Part shown: positions 32,101 to 43,499 of the stretch, one piece after another
Numbering within the stretch: position 1 is the first letter of the stretch
How the letters are laid out: each line of letters starts with the position of its first letter
NCBI GenBank assembly: GCA_030704615.1
Contig: CM060733.1
Coordinates: 52,204,001 to 52,268,000, forward strand
Origin: Takakia lepidozioides
Lineage: Eukaryota; Streptophyta; Takakiopsida; Takakiales; Takakiaceae
DNA length: 64,000 nt
Reading direction: 5' to 3'
The notes under the pieces: generated by a model
What the model was told of the DNA's origin: nothing
What the model saw: the letters and a program-made list of their open reading frames with translations, nothing else
Database searches by the model: none
Position numbers and translations under genes: made by a program

Positions 32101-32790
32101 AGATTTGGCCAACTTCCCTAAGCCCTGGGTACTCGGCTTTGGTACAAGCGTAGCCTTGAGTTTTAAAGAAACTCCCTTCTTGGAACAAATTCCCTATCTG
32201 CAATCTTGCCCTGTGCTCATCCACATCCACATGTCCTGATGGCAAATCAAACAATTGCTGCAGGTACTGGGGAGTAATTTCTATATCTACTCCCCTCACA
32301 TGAGTAACTCCCGTCCGAGGCTCAAAATTCTGAAGAAAATGAACTGCCGATGATGCAAGGACCAGTCCTTGCGTAGCAGCCCTTCCAATCGCAACTCCCT
32401 TAGCAGCTGTACTGCCTGCGGTGCTGCAATTGTTTGCTTCTGGAGTATCGTCGTGCTCTTCACCCTGATATCCTCCATTCCCCTCACTCTCTTCATTCTA
32501 GACAAACAGAAAGGCTTTGTTTGAAACAGCTGAAGGAAAGCTTGCAGGGCACAGAGCATGAAGGTATGGTTGGCACAGAATGAAATGGGTAAGTGCTTGT
32601 AAGCCTGTGGGGCTTGCAAGTATCGATTTAGAGAAAATGTACTCTCCGTTCGTCTGTCCTTGTGCCACTGCGTAAGTAGTAAGGCGAGCGTGTAGTCTGT
32701 TATTTCCGCCATAGCTTCAAAGCTATAGCTTTGATTGTCTCCCCTGTCGAGACGCCCGTTACTCGGAACCACGTCGACTCTTGCGCTCAT
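29115..32790 (-). pseudogene. Gypsy-1 third coding region after integrase, ~1,200 codons, coiled coil, unknown function
   Basis: A chain of consecutive minus-strand frames (32296-32790, 30653-32299, 30182-30619, 29756-30178, 29115-29762) lies between integrase and 3' LTR. They are broken only by a frameshift near 32.3 kb, TAG codons at 30653 and 30182, and a shift near 29.76 kb, so they look like one decayed reading frame. Seen: an N-terminal globular part (ITDYTLALLLTQW, ITPQYLQQLFDLPSG), a long Glu/Gln/Ala-rich coiled coil at about 31100-30200, and a Ser/Arg/Pro-rich basic tail. I see no signal peptide or membrane segment of an envelope protein. Some plant Tat/Athila elements have extra or envelope-position frames; kinship to those is not shown. 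Function unknown. Confidence 0.75.
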
Positions 32791-33229
32791 AATTTCTCTA
32801 AATTCTTGATCTTGCTTCTTGGAAAATACCCTCTACAGGTAATTATGGCTCATGATTGGCTGTTGGCTCTGTGATTGGTTTTGTAATTTAATTCCCTTCC
32901 GTGGATTTTCCCCCCTGGACTGTCCACTAGGATAGCACATGTGACAAGGATTTCACTTTTCGGTACTTGTAAAGAGTTCCGTTACCCTTTCCCTGTATGC
33001 ATTAATGGGCCCACAATAAATTTCGGTTAACGTGTCGGGTAGGTACTTTGACGGCCAATTTTGTCTTCCTTCTTGATGACACCCGTTCTTGCAATTTATG
33101 TCCGGCTGTGTGTCTCGCCCTGGCGTCCACGTGTCCATTTCTAAACCTGCCTCCGTCCACTTTTCCGCCGGCCACTCTCCGGATGTTAACCCACGTCCAC
33201 TTGTCACTGATCATATGGATTGTGTAACC

Positions 33230-33415
33230 CTGGTAGGCTGTGTTGAGCTGTGATAGGCTGTGTCATACTGTGGTACGCTGTGATAGGCTGTGTCATGTTG
33301 TGGTAGGCTGTAATAGGCTGTGTGGCACTGTGGTAAGCTGTGATAGGTTGTGTCATGTTGTGGTAGGCTGTGATAGGCTGTGTGGCACTGTGATGGGCTG
33401 TGATAGCTATTCAAA
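33230..33415 (-). repeat. Minisatellite between integrase and third coding region
   Basis: Units such as gtgataggctgtgtcat and gtggtaggctgtgat repeat about ten times. The integrase-tail frame (33211-33642) reads through it, giving short Tyr-His-Ser-Leu-Pro-Gln-type repeats. Its core resembles the LTR minisatellite. Confidence 0.85.
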
Positions 33416-33419
33416 CACC

Positions 33420-34901
33420 TGTGTTCTTTGCTCAGACCATACCCAATCGGTTCAATGACAAATGCTTCATACTCCGTTGGTATTACCAGTGTAGCCCGTG
33501 ACTGTTCCTGTGTTTCTAACATGCAAATCGTGCTTAATGGTTTGTCATGGATACCACTGTATCCCTTCAACTTATTGGCATTGACTCTTCCCAGCATCTC
33601 TTTGTTAATGGTTTGTAACATGGCGGTGTTGTTATCATACATCTTCTGTATGACATAAGGTCCTTTCCATGGTGATTTAAGCTTAGAAGCTTTAATCTTC
33701 CCTTCTTCTGCAACCAGAGAACCAAATCTCCCGTCTTAAAAGTCTTTAATTTGCCTTCATCAAACTGTTCCTTCCTCTTCATCTGAATTCTCGTCATGTT
33801 ATCAGCTGCATCAGCACGTACTTCTTCCACATGGTATAATTCATGTTTCCTGACCTTAATTGAATCTTCCAATTCCATTCTCTTTCCCCATTCCGTTCTC
33901 ATGGTAGGTAACAAGAATTCCACTGGAAGTAAAGCTTCCATACCATAAACTAATTGGAATGGTGTATACTTAGTGGTGTCTTTATATGAAGTCCTGTATG
34001 ACCACAAAGTTGTCAGCAGCTTTGTATCCCAATCCGTTCTGTTTGCATTGACTATCTTAGCCAAGATAGTACATAGTATTTTGTTGGTAGCCTCTGCCTG
34101 CCCATTACCCTGTGGGTAATACGTTGTACTCTTCCTATGCACAATCATGAACTCTTTAGTCAATAGTTCAATGGTCTCATTAATGAAGTGACTTCCTTGG
34201 TCACTGATAAATTCCAAGGGACAGCCAAATCGTGTAAGTATGTTCTCATACATGAACCTTGCTGTGGACTTGGCTGTGTTGTCCCTCAGAGCTTTAGCTT
34301 CCACCCACTTCGTAGTATAATCAGTGGCTGTAATTATATACTTGTTCTGTGTATTCTTGGCCGGTGGGTTAATTGGTCCAACAAAGTCTAGTCCCCATTT
34401 CTGAAATGGTTCAGTAGGCATCGTAGGATGCAAAGCCATCTTCCCAGATCTCTGCAAAGGTCCTAGCCTCTGACATTCATCACAACTCTGACAATACTTG
34501 TGTACATCCTTGAACAAAGTAGGCCACCAGTAACCTGCAAGTAGTATCTTCCTACTGGTAGTCTCTTCTCCAAAATGTCCTCCAGCCACTCCTTTATGAA
34601 CTTCCTCCAAAACTTTATTTACTTCATGGTGGTACAAGCATCGTTTAAGTACTCCATCAGGTCCTAGCTTATACATTCTGCCCCCTACCATAGTATAAGG
34701 TAAAGCCTTGATAGCGATTCTCTTCCTCTGCTCCTTACCATAACTAGGTGGGCACTGACCATGAGTAAGGTAGTATCTGATTGGCCACTGCCAATCTAAC
34801 CATTCATCTGCACTTCCTTGCACCTCCATTGCAAATAAACTCGCATCAGGTAATTGGTCGTCTACTCCTGTGGCGGGCTCTCCTGTTGTTAGGCGTGACA
34901 A
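33420..34901 (-). pseudogene. Gypsy-1 integrase
   Basis: Zinc-binding HHCC domain (GVAGGHFGEE through CQSCDECQ) followed by the DDE catalytic core: Asp in GLDFVGPI, Asp in ISDQGSHF, Glu in QGNGQAEATNK. The core lies in the frame 33567-34901; a frameshift near 33.66 kb leads into the C-terminal frame 33211-33642. No chromodomain is recognisable. In active elements it inserts the cDNA into host chromatin. Confidence 0.9.
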
Positions 34902-36473
34902 ATGATTGCCACAAGATGCAAACGGCCAGGCTTGTAAACAACTTCGAACTCAAACTCGTGCAAGATTATTAACCACCTTGCTATCCTTCCACTTATCAAA
35001 GGTTTGTTCACCAGATATATCAGAGCCTGGTGATCCACATAAAACATAAACTTTCTTCCCAATAGGTAATGCCTGAATTTCTTGACTGCATAAATCATTG
35101 CCAGTGCTTCTCTTTCAGTTGTGCTATAGTTCCTTTCAGCACTGTTCATCAACCTGCTAGCATAGTACACAGGTGAATCTATATTTCCTGTAACATTTTG
35201 GGCTAACACCGCTCCCAACGCTTCTCCTGAGGCATCACAGTGAACATGAAATACTACATGCCAGTGAGGGTTAATCAGCACAGGTGTAGTTGTTACTGAC
35301 AATGTAAGTTCCTCAAAAGCCTGTTGACATTCAGCTGTCCATGCAAACACTGCATCTTTCTTCAGAAGCTTGCTCAATGGTGCTGCTATCTGTGCATACC
35401 TTTTGACAAATCTTCTGTAATAACTGGTTTGTCCAAGGAATCTCCTTAGACTCTTAACATTTACTGGTGGTGGAGAGGCTTTAATGGCCTCTGTCTTCCT
35501 GGGATCCACAAGAAGTCCCCTCTTACACACAATGTGTCCCAAAAGCACCCCTGAGTTCACACAGAAAGTACACTTCTCTGGATTCAGGCCCAGACCTCTC
35601 ATCCTGCATCTGGCCAAACATAACTCCAATTTATGCAAGTGCTCATTCTTAGAGCTGTACACACTGAAATCATCCAAGAACACCTGCATGAAATCATCCA
35701 GATACTCATGAAAAGATTCACTTATCACTCTCTGAAAGGTTGCTGGTGCATTACAAAGTCCAAAAGGCATGACTTTGTATGCATAAGCACCCCAGTCTGT
35801 GATGAAGCTGTCTTTCCCTGGTCTTCTTCTGCCACTTGCACTTGATTATAACCACTGAAGCCATCCATGAATGAGTACATCTCATGGCCTGCCACAGTGT
35901 CCAATACCGCTTCTGTGAATGGCAAGGAAAATGATCTTTCTTCGTGCAAGCATTCAACTTCTTATAGTTCACACAAACTCTCAGTTTACCATTCTTCTTG
36001 GGAACTATCACAATGGGTGACAACCAAGTTGTATACTCTATCGGGTATATAAACTTAGCCTCAGCCAACTTCTTGATCTCTTCTCCAACCTTCTGTGCAT
36101 AGTTGGGATTCATTCTGTACCTTGCCTGTTTGATTGGTACTGACCCTGGTTCCAGTTCAATCTTATGCTGACAGATCTCAGGTGGTATCCCTTTTAGATC
36201 CTCGTAGCTCCAAGCAAATACATCTCTGTATTTGATGAACAAACTCTTAGCTTCCTCAAAGAATTCTGGCTCCAAATCAGCCCCTACCTTCACCATCCTC
36301 GGTTCCTCTTCAGTTCCCACATTCACTTCTCTCACCTGCTCATCAGCTGTGATTGTCCAACCAGTCACCACTTCATCCTGTAAACTCACAGTGGCTGGTT
36401 CCTCTAGGATTTCCATTTCTCCTTCTCTTTCTTCATAAAAATGTGGTGGGTAACTGCTTATGTTCACCTTCAA
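34889..36473 (-). pseudogene. Gypsy-1 reverse transcriptase and RNase H
   Basis: Fingers/palm motifs (WLSPIVIVPKKNGKLRVCV, MPFGLCNAPATFQRVI), catalytic FLDD, thumb (LRRFLGQTSYYRRFVK) and RNase H (HCDASGEALGAVLAQ, TTEREALAMIYA, DHQALIYL). The frames 35751-36473 and 34889-35770 are joined by frameshifts near 35.8-35.95 kb, and there is another shift into integrase near 34.9 kb. The parent element would copy its RNA to cDNA; this copy cannot. Confidence 0.92.
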
Positions 36474-37590
36474 TTGGTGTTGCTGTCACTACACCACAAC
36501 AGATACCTTTTAAACAACTTAGGCCTTCCAGCTGCATCTCTGCAACCTGCTCCCACTCTGGGTGTGCAGCGAACAGGGTAGCTTCCTGCTCCTCATCCAG
36601 TCCTCCCCTCCAGTCATACTCCCTGACCCCTCGAGGTCTTCTCGTAGCAGGTAATCTACTAGATTTCTTAGTGGTAATTTGTATCTTGTGCATCCCATTA
36701 TGCACAGTTAGTAACTGGGAATTCCAGTCATGGAATACCCTGGCCTGTTTCAGCCACGGACGTCCCAATAATAAGGAGTAAGCTTCCATGACTTCATCCA
36801 TTTTCAACACAGTTACTGTGATCATAAAGATCATCTTTTGAATCTGTATCTTAACTCCTCTTATCAATCCCAATGGCTGTACACTTCTTTGATCTGCCAT
36901 TGTTACTGTAAATGGGGCTGGTTTCATGTTACTTAGACCAAGCTTCTGCCTTAATTGGTCTGTCATGATATTCACTCCAGAGCCTCCATCTATCAGTACA
37001 TCAGTTAGTTCTGTGCTTCCAATTCTCAATTGGATTACTGGCATAGAATCATCAAAGTCCATGACTGTTTCTCGCCCTTCCGGCTTCACATTATAACTGG
37101 TCACCTTGCTGTTCAGGTCTGTGTTCCCTGTCACATGGGCAATTCGATTGATTGCTTGATACAGCCTGTGTCTACAATAAGGTGCCACAGCCAATAGCTG
37201 TCCAATGGTAATCTCCGCTTTGGACTGGCATATTACTTCAGCCAAAGTCCCTTCATTACTCTGCATGTCTGCAGCTTCTTTCTTCCCTTCATCCTCACTC
37301 ACTTCCTCTTCTCTTTCAGAATCAGAGGAATCTGCCATAGGAATATCAGTACTCTTCTGCATTTCCCTTATGGTATCTGCCACTTCTTTGTGCAGTTCTT
37401 TCTCATCTCTCCAAGCCTCATCATCTTCAGGCACATCACTGCCATCTTCATTATCATCATCTTCCTCATCTACTGGAGGTATTAGTTTGGCTTTGCTTCT
37501 CGTTACTATCATTGTACTTACTTCTGGTACAACACATGGCCTAACCATGTGAGCTGCCACCACTGGCCCCTCATTCACAGGAGCTCTCAT
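36433..37590 (-). pseudogene. Gypsy-1 aspartic protease region
   Basis: An acidic linker precedes a retropepsin-like fold with the active-site box LIDGGSGVNIM (DGG instead of the common DSG/DTG) and the later LLGRPWL motif. It overlaps the zinc-knuckle frame by ATGA at 37587-37590 and the reverse transcriptase frame at 36433-36473, in different frames. The ATGA overlap could be a natural programmed shift, while the second looks like decay. Confidence 0.85.
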
Positions 37591-39374
37591 CTCATTCTGG
37601 TGTCTGATCCAGAATGGACAGGCTGCCTTGCGATGGCCTGCCTGATTACAATAGTAACACAGTTCTTCCCCATTAGGTCCTCGCCCTTGGTCTGTTCTGG
37701 AATTGTTTCTGTAATCCTGATTCCCTGGCTGGTAATTCCCCCTTGGATTACCCTGATAGTTGCCTCTGGAATTTCCTTGGTAATTCCCTCTTGGATTACC
37801 ATGCCATTGTTATAACCACCAGGCCTACCATAGTGGTCCTGATCACTGTTTCTTCTTGGCTGGGGCTGCACTTGATGCACCCTTACTTGCCTAGGTTCTC
37901 TAGCTGCTGTCCTTCTGTTGTAGTAACAATTCTCAGTAGAATGGTTATCCATTTTACAGATAGTACAATGTTTCTCCTTCATGTGGCATTCAGTGGTGGT
38001 ATGGCCTTCATTCTGGCACTTTGCACACCAAACACCCTTCCTCCAATGTGTTGCAGCCTCTGTGGCATACTTCTTCAAGATTTCTTCTAATCTTTTCTCA
38101 TAGTTATCCCTCTTCAACTTCTCCTTCCTCTTACTCTTCTTTTTCAGCTCTTGTTCTTCTTCCTCATCTGACTCATCCTCAGAGTCCTCATCATCTTTTT
38201 TTTTCTCTCCTGAGCATTCCCAATTGCTCAATTTTGTTCGCTGTTTCAAATGCCTCCTCCACTGTATTATGGGGTAACATATCCACTTTCTTTTGCAACT
38301 CTGGTCTTAGTCCACTCACAAACCAAGTCTTCTGTAAACTTGGTGCTGGTACAGCAGCCAGCTTTTTCATCATCAATTCCATTTTTTCCATATACTCCTC
38401 AACAGTTTCATGCTTCTTTTGCTTTAACTGTTGTAAACTTCCATACACTTCATCCTCAGTTTTACTTGTCCTGAACCTATTTCGGAATGTTGTATTCAAG
38501 CCATTCCAGGTTAGGAAATGATTATCAGGGAATCTTGCATACCATTCACTTGCTTTCTTGATAAGTGAACAAGGAAACAATCTCATCTTGGCATCCTCGC
38601 CATTCTCATTGTTCACAATACACATGTGCTCAAATTGGCTAATGTGTACATCGGGATCCCCTTTTCCTGAATATATTGGAAAAGTGGTTTTGCCCGTGTT
38701 GGTTGTAACGCCATCTGTGGCCCTACCCTCTGCCCACTGACAGATGCTGGCCCCCTTGCTGGTGCTGGTCCTTGAGGACCTGTTGTAGTTGTGGTGGATC
38801 TTCCACCAAGTGGTGGCCCCTGAGCACTCCCTGCTACTGGCCCCACGATATTCACAGTATTCCCAGCTCCAGTTGCACTACTTCCCACACTCCCTGTCCC
38901 CCCAGAGCCAGATCCAGGCTGCCCGCCTGATCCCCCTGAGCCGACACCTTCGTTGGCCTGTGATCCAAGTGCTCCACTTGATCCAGGTCCAACGGGTTGG
39001 GATGTCCTGGTTGTAGTCTCAACCTCAGCTGTTGGGTCTACTTCTTCATACTCTTCCTCTTCCAATTTCTTCTCTCTGTTTTCATCCTCCAAGTTCTGCC
39101 CTTGGGTTTCTTCTTCACTCATGTAACTCAACTGCAATGGTGTTGGAGAGTCTGAACTCTCCGTTGGCTCTGCCACATCCTCTCCTCCTTCTTCATCTTC
39201 CGTTTCAGAAACTGGAGTTCCTGCTTTTGGTGTTCCATGCCAACTCTTATCAAAGATTTCTGTCAAATCTTTTATCCAGGGATGTACCTCAGATCTTTCA
39301 CCTCGTGGTTGATCTTCTTCCTGTACCAATTCCCTTAATCTTTCTTGCAAAGAAAAAGAAGGAGTGGCATCCAA
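37587..39374 (-). pseudogene. Gypsy-1 gag with two zinc knuckles
   Basis: Frame 38613-39374 is a low-complexity acidic/Gly-Ser-rich N part; 38191-38625 is the retrotransposon gag core (SEWYARFPDNHFLTW, FVSGLRPELQKKV); 37587-38249 carries two CCHC knuckles, CAKCQNEGHTTTEC and CTICKMDNHSTENC, in a basic Arg/Gln-rich nucleocapsid. Frameshifts separate the three. Gag forms the particle that packages element RNA. Confidence 0.88.
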
Positions 39375-40131
39375 CTCTAGTTCTTCCGATATGGGTGATG
39401 TCTTCTGATCTTAATGTGGTGTGAGAGGTCCAGATGATTCCCCTATATCTATTCCTCTCTCCCAAAGATATGGATAATTAGCTTTCAGATAACTTTCTCT
39501 TTTTGCTGAATATCTCTGGAGTCTAGCTTCTCTTTCATCACTCATGTCCCATGTCTTTCATTTCTTTAATGTGGCAATAACCAAAACTCTCTTCTGTAGT
39601 ATCTCTCGTATATGCCTGGGTTTCTTTCAAGCTTCAATGCACCCTTGGCTATACTAGAAGTCTCCGTTACCATATAACCATATGGCAAACAAGTCTGGAA
39701 AGCTGTTCTTGGTGTGAGTTTGATCCACAGAATATCCTTTGGAATCCAATTCTTTACCAGTACAAGCTCTTCATGCATATGAGTATAAACATTCACCTTC
39801 CTTTCTCCCAGCCTTCAAACTCTACTCGCTTAATGGATAGCAATGCTATCACATAAACCAGTGTTGGTAACCAACGTGCTCTTCCCTACAGGCCACCTGA
39901 TAAATCTTTATCACCCCTTTCTCCAGACCCCACTCAGGGTCAGCATCATGCACTCTCTTAAGAATGTTTTCTTTTTACAACCGTCTGGCAATTCCAAGAA
40001 CCTCTGAAAGAATTGTTTGGACAATCTTTCCTTCTCAGTTTCACAGGGAATTTGATTCACATCAAATTCTTTAATTCTCCAACCACCATGATCCCACCAG
40101 ATGCCTGTCACATCTGGTTGTTCATGACCCA
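39375..40131 (-). other. Gypsy-1 leader between 5' LTR and gag core
   Basis: About 750 bp with broken minus-strand frames (39911-40261, of which the start runs into the LTR, and 39566-39796). They may be the start of gag or a leader peptide; I recognise no domain. Confidence 0.5.
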
Positions 40132-40153
40132 GTTCCCCAGTATGGTCGCCAAA
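40132..40153 (-). promoter_or_regulatory. Gypsy-1 candidate primer-binding site
   Basis: Directly inside the 5' LTR the minus strand reads tttggcgaccatactgggg. It starts TGG two bases from the LTR, as tRNA-complementary primer sites do. I cannot assign the tRNA. Confidence 0.6.
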
Positions 40154-41139
40154 TGTCGAGCGGCTTTTACTCACCCATCCCTTCGCTATCCGAGGTGGAA
40201 ACTCCAAGATAGAAGAGTTGGATATCTCTAAGCACTCAGCCCGCTCAGTACAATCAGTCATGACCTGCAGCTAGTGAATCATGGTTGTGCTTCCCATTTG
40301 TATTCCTTCTTGCCTTCATGTTATCAATTTACCTTATCTGATACTGAAGCATCAGATTGCTTCAGTATCTTCTTAGTTCCAGTTAATCATGCATTCATTT
40401 CACAGCTTCACTCATGTCTCTCTACACAGTGTTGCTTGTATCGAATAAGTATCAGATTACGATTTATCAGGTACTAGGCCAATGTCAAGGTGACTCTAAT
40501 CCGCCCTACAGTATCACTACAGCTCTGCATGAAATAGCATCTACTGTTCATCTTTTCTCCTTCTTTCTGCTCTCGTTCTTGCTCTCCGCCTGATCCCCTC
40601 TTCCCCTCACCAAGAACGCTCTTCGTGAACCCCCCTCTTTCCGTTGCCGCCCTCTTTATCTGCCCCCAAGCTGTTCTAACCACCTAACTAATTAACCGTC
40701 ATCCCTGAAGTATACGCTCCTTCTACAGATGTCGTTCCCTCACAGTCATTCCTGTCAATGATAACTGTTCCCAGTACTGTGACAGGCTGTGTCAAGCTGT
40801 GACTGGCTGGTAGGCTGTGAGGGCTGTGACTGGCTGTGTAGGCTTTACGGGCTGTGCGAAAGCTGTGGCGGCTGTGATGGATGTGTCGATGTGTTGGGCT
40901 GTTGGATGTGTGACTGGAGGGTGGAGGGAGTGGTTGTGTGAAGGGCTGTGACGGCTGGTTGTAGGGCTGTGACTGACGGACTGGATGTAAAACGGGCTAT
41001 GTCGGGCTGTGTAAACCCCCCCCCCCCCCCCCAAAGCCGCTGCTGTCACCTAAGGCTCATGTTGGTCTCAGTATGGGTAAAAATTAAGGTACCCCAAGAA
41101 ACCCGTAAAAGCGTTAAAAGTCCAAGCAACCCTCTAACA
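40154..41139 (-). repeat. Gypsy-1 5' LTR, uninterrupted
   Basis: 986 bp, same ends as the left LTR (tgtcgagcgg to cctctaaca on the plus strand). It contains the empty CACTA target (cgttcttgctctccgcc) and the minisatellite at about 40787-41015. Divergence from the left LTR is mostly small indels. Confidence 0.93.
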
Positions 41140-41184
41140 GATGGCTAGGGCCTTAGCTATAATCTTATATGCCACGTTAAGAAG
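41140..41184 (-). mobile_element. Continuation of the split LINE
   Basis: These 45 bp, read on the minus strand, encode LNVAYKIIAKALAI, the conserved LINE reverse transcriptase motif before the part at 25621-25650 (RIQPLLPSMIRSGQAG). With one TSD removed the two join in frame. The LINE is cut again at 41185 by the large CACTA. Confidence 0.88.
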
Positions 41185-41644
41185 CACTACAAGAGATGAG
41201 CGTTTTAGGACTACGGTTTGGCGGAGTCATAAAAACTGCACTAGGTACATGACTACAGAGCGCTGAAATGCATTACAGTTTTAGTTTTATGACTTTGTAG
41301 TAATGGATATCACTACATGACTCCGGAAAGTTAGGGAGCATTGGTCAAACATTGTTGACCATGATGACAGGGATGGTTTATATGACTAGTGTGATATGTT
41401 TGACTACACGTGGACGACGTTTCATGGAATCTTATGACTCCATGACTGAAGATGGTTTCAGAGCTCTATTTATACGACTACATCACTACACGTGTCATTT
41501 TGAAGGCACATATAATGCAAATAAGGTTGCCCATTAGGTTTAAAAAAGTTAAAAAAATTGCTAATAAGGTTGCCCATTAGTGTAATCGTGAACAGAAAGG
41601 AGGGCTGGGACTTGGCGTCTTTTTGTCTCCTGCGCCACACCACA

Positions 41645-41740
41645 TAGCTGAGGGATGGAACGCGATGATAGCAGGATATGCAGGGGCGTGGGATGGAGGC
41701 GTTGAGCAAATGATGCACGAAGGAGAAGAGGAGGAAGAGA
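41645..41740 (+). pseudogene. PPR gene fragment inside CACTA-2
   Basis: The stretch ggaacgcgatgatagcagga to aaatgatgcacgaaggaga matches the sense strand of a PPR module of the gene at 3440-6418 (coding W-S-A-M-I-A-G-Y-A ... M-E-A-L ... Q-M-M-R-E-G) with a short internal deletion. It carries no complete motif. Confidence 0.75.
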
Positions 41741-41769
41741 CGACGAGGAGAAAGCGAGCTCGCCGTTCT

Positions 41770-42460
41770 TGGGAGAGTCAGCTTGGTCTTAGCAAGCGTG
41801 TTTCAATCTCTGACTACTCATCTACGCCGTAGTGGTTCGATCTGACAGACCAATCCGACATTACCTGACTACAGACACAAGCAGCACACACAAGAGGTCA
41901 TCGGTCAAATCCTCCATGGGTCAGGACAGGTCAAGGACAATGTGGTAGGGCACCTTCTTCTTCAACCTATTTCAGCCTGTGTTGCCCTCTCATCAGACTC
42001 GGCCGCAAGATGCATATTGAATTCTGTAAGTTAGGTCGTTGGGTAGATCTGTGGTGGTTTGGAGTGACTTTGGCAAGTTACTGCCAGTGTGGCAGCAGGG
42101 AAGTATCAAAAAACATATAATAGAGGTGAGGAGAAGCTTTGGGGTGAACACTTTCCGACCCCAATGGTGGGACAATGGAGACAAAAAGGCGAATGCCTGT
42201 TGGACTACAGAGAGAAGCAGATGCATTTCAGATTGTGATAAGTAGGGTTGGGGTGTTTTGGGGAAGAACTCCACACCAGTATGGTTGGGGTGTTTGCTGG
42301 TAGAATTGTAGGCTGTCAGAGGCATGGATAGCTGAAGGAGCAGGGATAGAGTGTGGGTCCAGATTCATCCAAGAGGGCTGGATTTCAAGCTCCACATTAC
42401 CTATGATTCCCTGTGGAAGGATAGGTACAAGAAACCTACATGGGTAGATGGTCAACTGGA
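41770..42460 (+). repeat. Copy of the PPR-upstream region inside CACTA-2
   Basis: Reading plus-strand, it matches the minus strand from about 7610 to 6850 in order: cagcttggtcttag, the gacagaccaatccga block, the tttggagtgactttggcaag block, and the WVQIHPRG-coding block at 42351-42465. This is a second part of the PPR locus carried by the transposon. Confidence 0.75.
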
Positions 42461-42603
42461 AGCGGCATGCTGTACTATATGTCATTACTGTACTATATGT
42501 CATTCCAGAGACTGTCATTGTTGGTCCATGTGTTTTACAACAATGCTATCAATATAAGACTCCTGGTTCGCATTGGAAGCTCAATCCCTGCAAGTTCATT
42601 GTG

Positions 42604-42710
42604 TGTGAAGCTCAAACTTGCGATTTGAAGGATCTTGTAGCCAAGTTCATTCAACCGGAAAGGAAAAATTCTGAAAGCTCCCAAATTTGATGTGGGCAAG
42701 CTTATGGAGG
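42604..42710 (+). pseudogene. Captured exon of 40S ribosomal protein S3a (eS1), copy 1
   Basis: Encodes EAQTCDLKDLVAKFI, then, after a frameshift and deletion, RKILKAPKFDVGKLMEV, both highly conserved in eS1, and ends at a GT donor (ggaggtaagac). The intervening conserved segment is missing. It lies inside CACTA-2, away from any transposase gene. Confidence 0.85.
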
Positions 42711-43015
42711 TAAGACTTAGCTTCCCTCCTCTAATGTAAGTGTTGGATAAGTTTCATTTAGTGTCGACCTTCACTGCATATATTGGCTCTTTTCTTGGCT
42801 GGTTTCATATTTTCTTGGCTGGTATGCTGTTGGTTGGCTTCTTTCATTTCACGTGTGTAGTGGAAGGGGAGAAGTACTTTCCTAAGTTCTGCTGCAACAA
42901 TGTCTTTTTCCAGCCTAGATGTTTTCGATGGATACAAATTGAAGTGCTTTGAATGTTGCTGCAATACTATAATAAAGTGGAGGGTGCTGAATGCAGTTGG
43001 CCTTGCTTCGTGCAG

Positions 43016-43140
43016 GCATAATCCAGGGAAATGTGGACATAGCTGAAACCCCATGATAGCATTTCCAGAGGACGGTGTGGATGGCCTCACAATCCAGCAT
43101 GCAAAATCCATGACAATGTGGAGCTGGCTGAATGGGCAAA
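43016..43140 (+). pseudogene. PPR-like fragment following S3a copy 1
   Basis: Pieces such as gtgcaggcataatccaggga and aaaatccatgacaatgtgga resemble the PPR E-region codons for A-C-R-I-H-G-N-V-E-M-A-E. Short and diverged, so the assignment is weaker than for 41645-41740. Confidence 0.5.
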
Positions 43141-43320
43141 CAGGTTAAGTGGCGAACAAGCCACGTCACTGGTACATAGTTGCATGCTTACATAGTACAT
43201 GAAAGCGTACTATATGTCATTCCCGAAATTGACCATGTTGGTCCATGTATTTTACAACAATGCTATCAATAAAAGACCAATGGTTCGCATTGGAAACTCT
43301 ATCCCCGTAAGTGGCTTGTG

Positions 43321-43465
43321 CGTGATGCTCAAACTTGTGATTTGAAGGATCTTATACCCCAGTTCATTGCAGAGGTGATTGGAAAAGACATTGAGAAGGC
43401 AACAGCCGTTATCTATAATCTACAGATCCCCTTCAATTTGATGTGGGAAAGCCGGCTGGCTGGAG
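43321..43465 (+). pseudogene. Captured exon of ribosomal protein S3a (eS1), copy 2
   Basis: Encodes DAQTCDLKDLIPQFI followed by EVIGKDIEKATAVIYNLQ, then a degraded form of the K-F-D-V-G-K segment. It retains the middle block missing from copy 1. Flanking sequence (gtactatatgtcattcc, ttttacaacaatgctatcaa) is shared with copy 1, so a unit of about 0.7 kb was duplicated inside the element. Confidence 0.85.
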
Positions 43466-43499
43466 GTCTAGTCTCACTTTCACTCATCTAATGTCAGTG

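Larger units (their letters stand above)
25651..41139 (-). mobile_element. Gypsy-1: Ty3/gypsy LTR retrotransposon, nearly complete, nested
   Basis: Both LTRs, a polypurine tract and a candidate primer site are present. The minus-strand order is gag, zinc knuckles, protease, reverse transcriptase-RNase H, integrase, the Ty3/gypsy order. Flanking bases gacgg (25646-25650) and gatgg (41140-41144) are a 5-bp TSD with one C/T change. Removing element and one TSD restores a continuous LINE reading frame. Length is 15,489 bp, or about 12,980 bp without the 2,507-bp CACTA insert and its TSD copy. Multiple frameshifts make it non-functional. Confidence 0.93.

Noticed and set aside
31497-32153. 218-codon plus-strand frame
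   Set aside because: Antisense shadow of the third coding region of gypsy-1; no domain.
29115-32790. Envelope-type protein in gypsy-1
   Set aside because: No signal peptide, transmembrane segment or cleavage site visible; the coiled coil alone is not evidence.
33240-33458. Short Cys-Asp-Arg-Leu repeat protein on the plus strand
   Set aside because: Translation of the minisatellite; no support as a gene.
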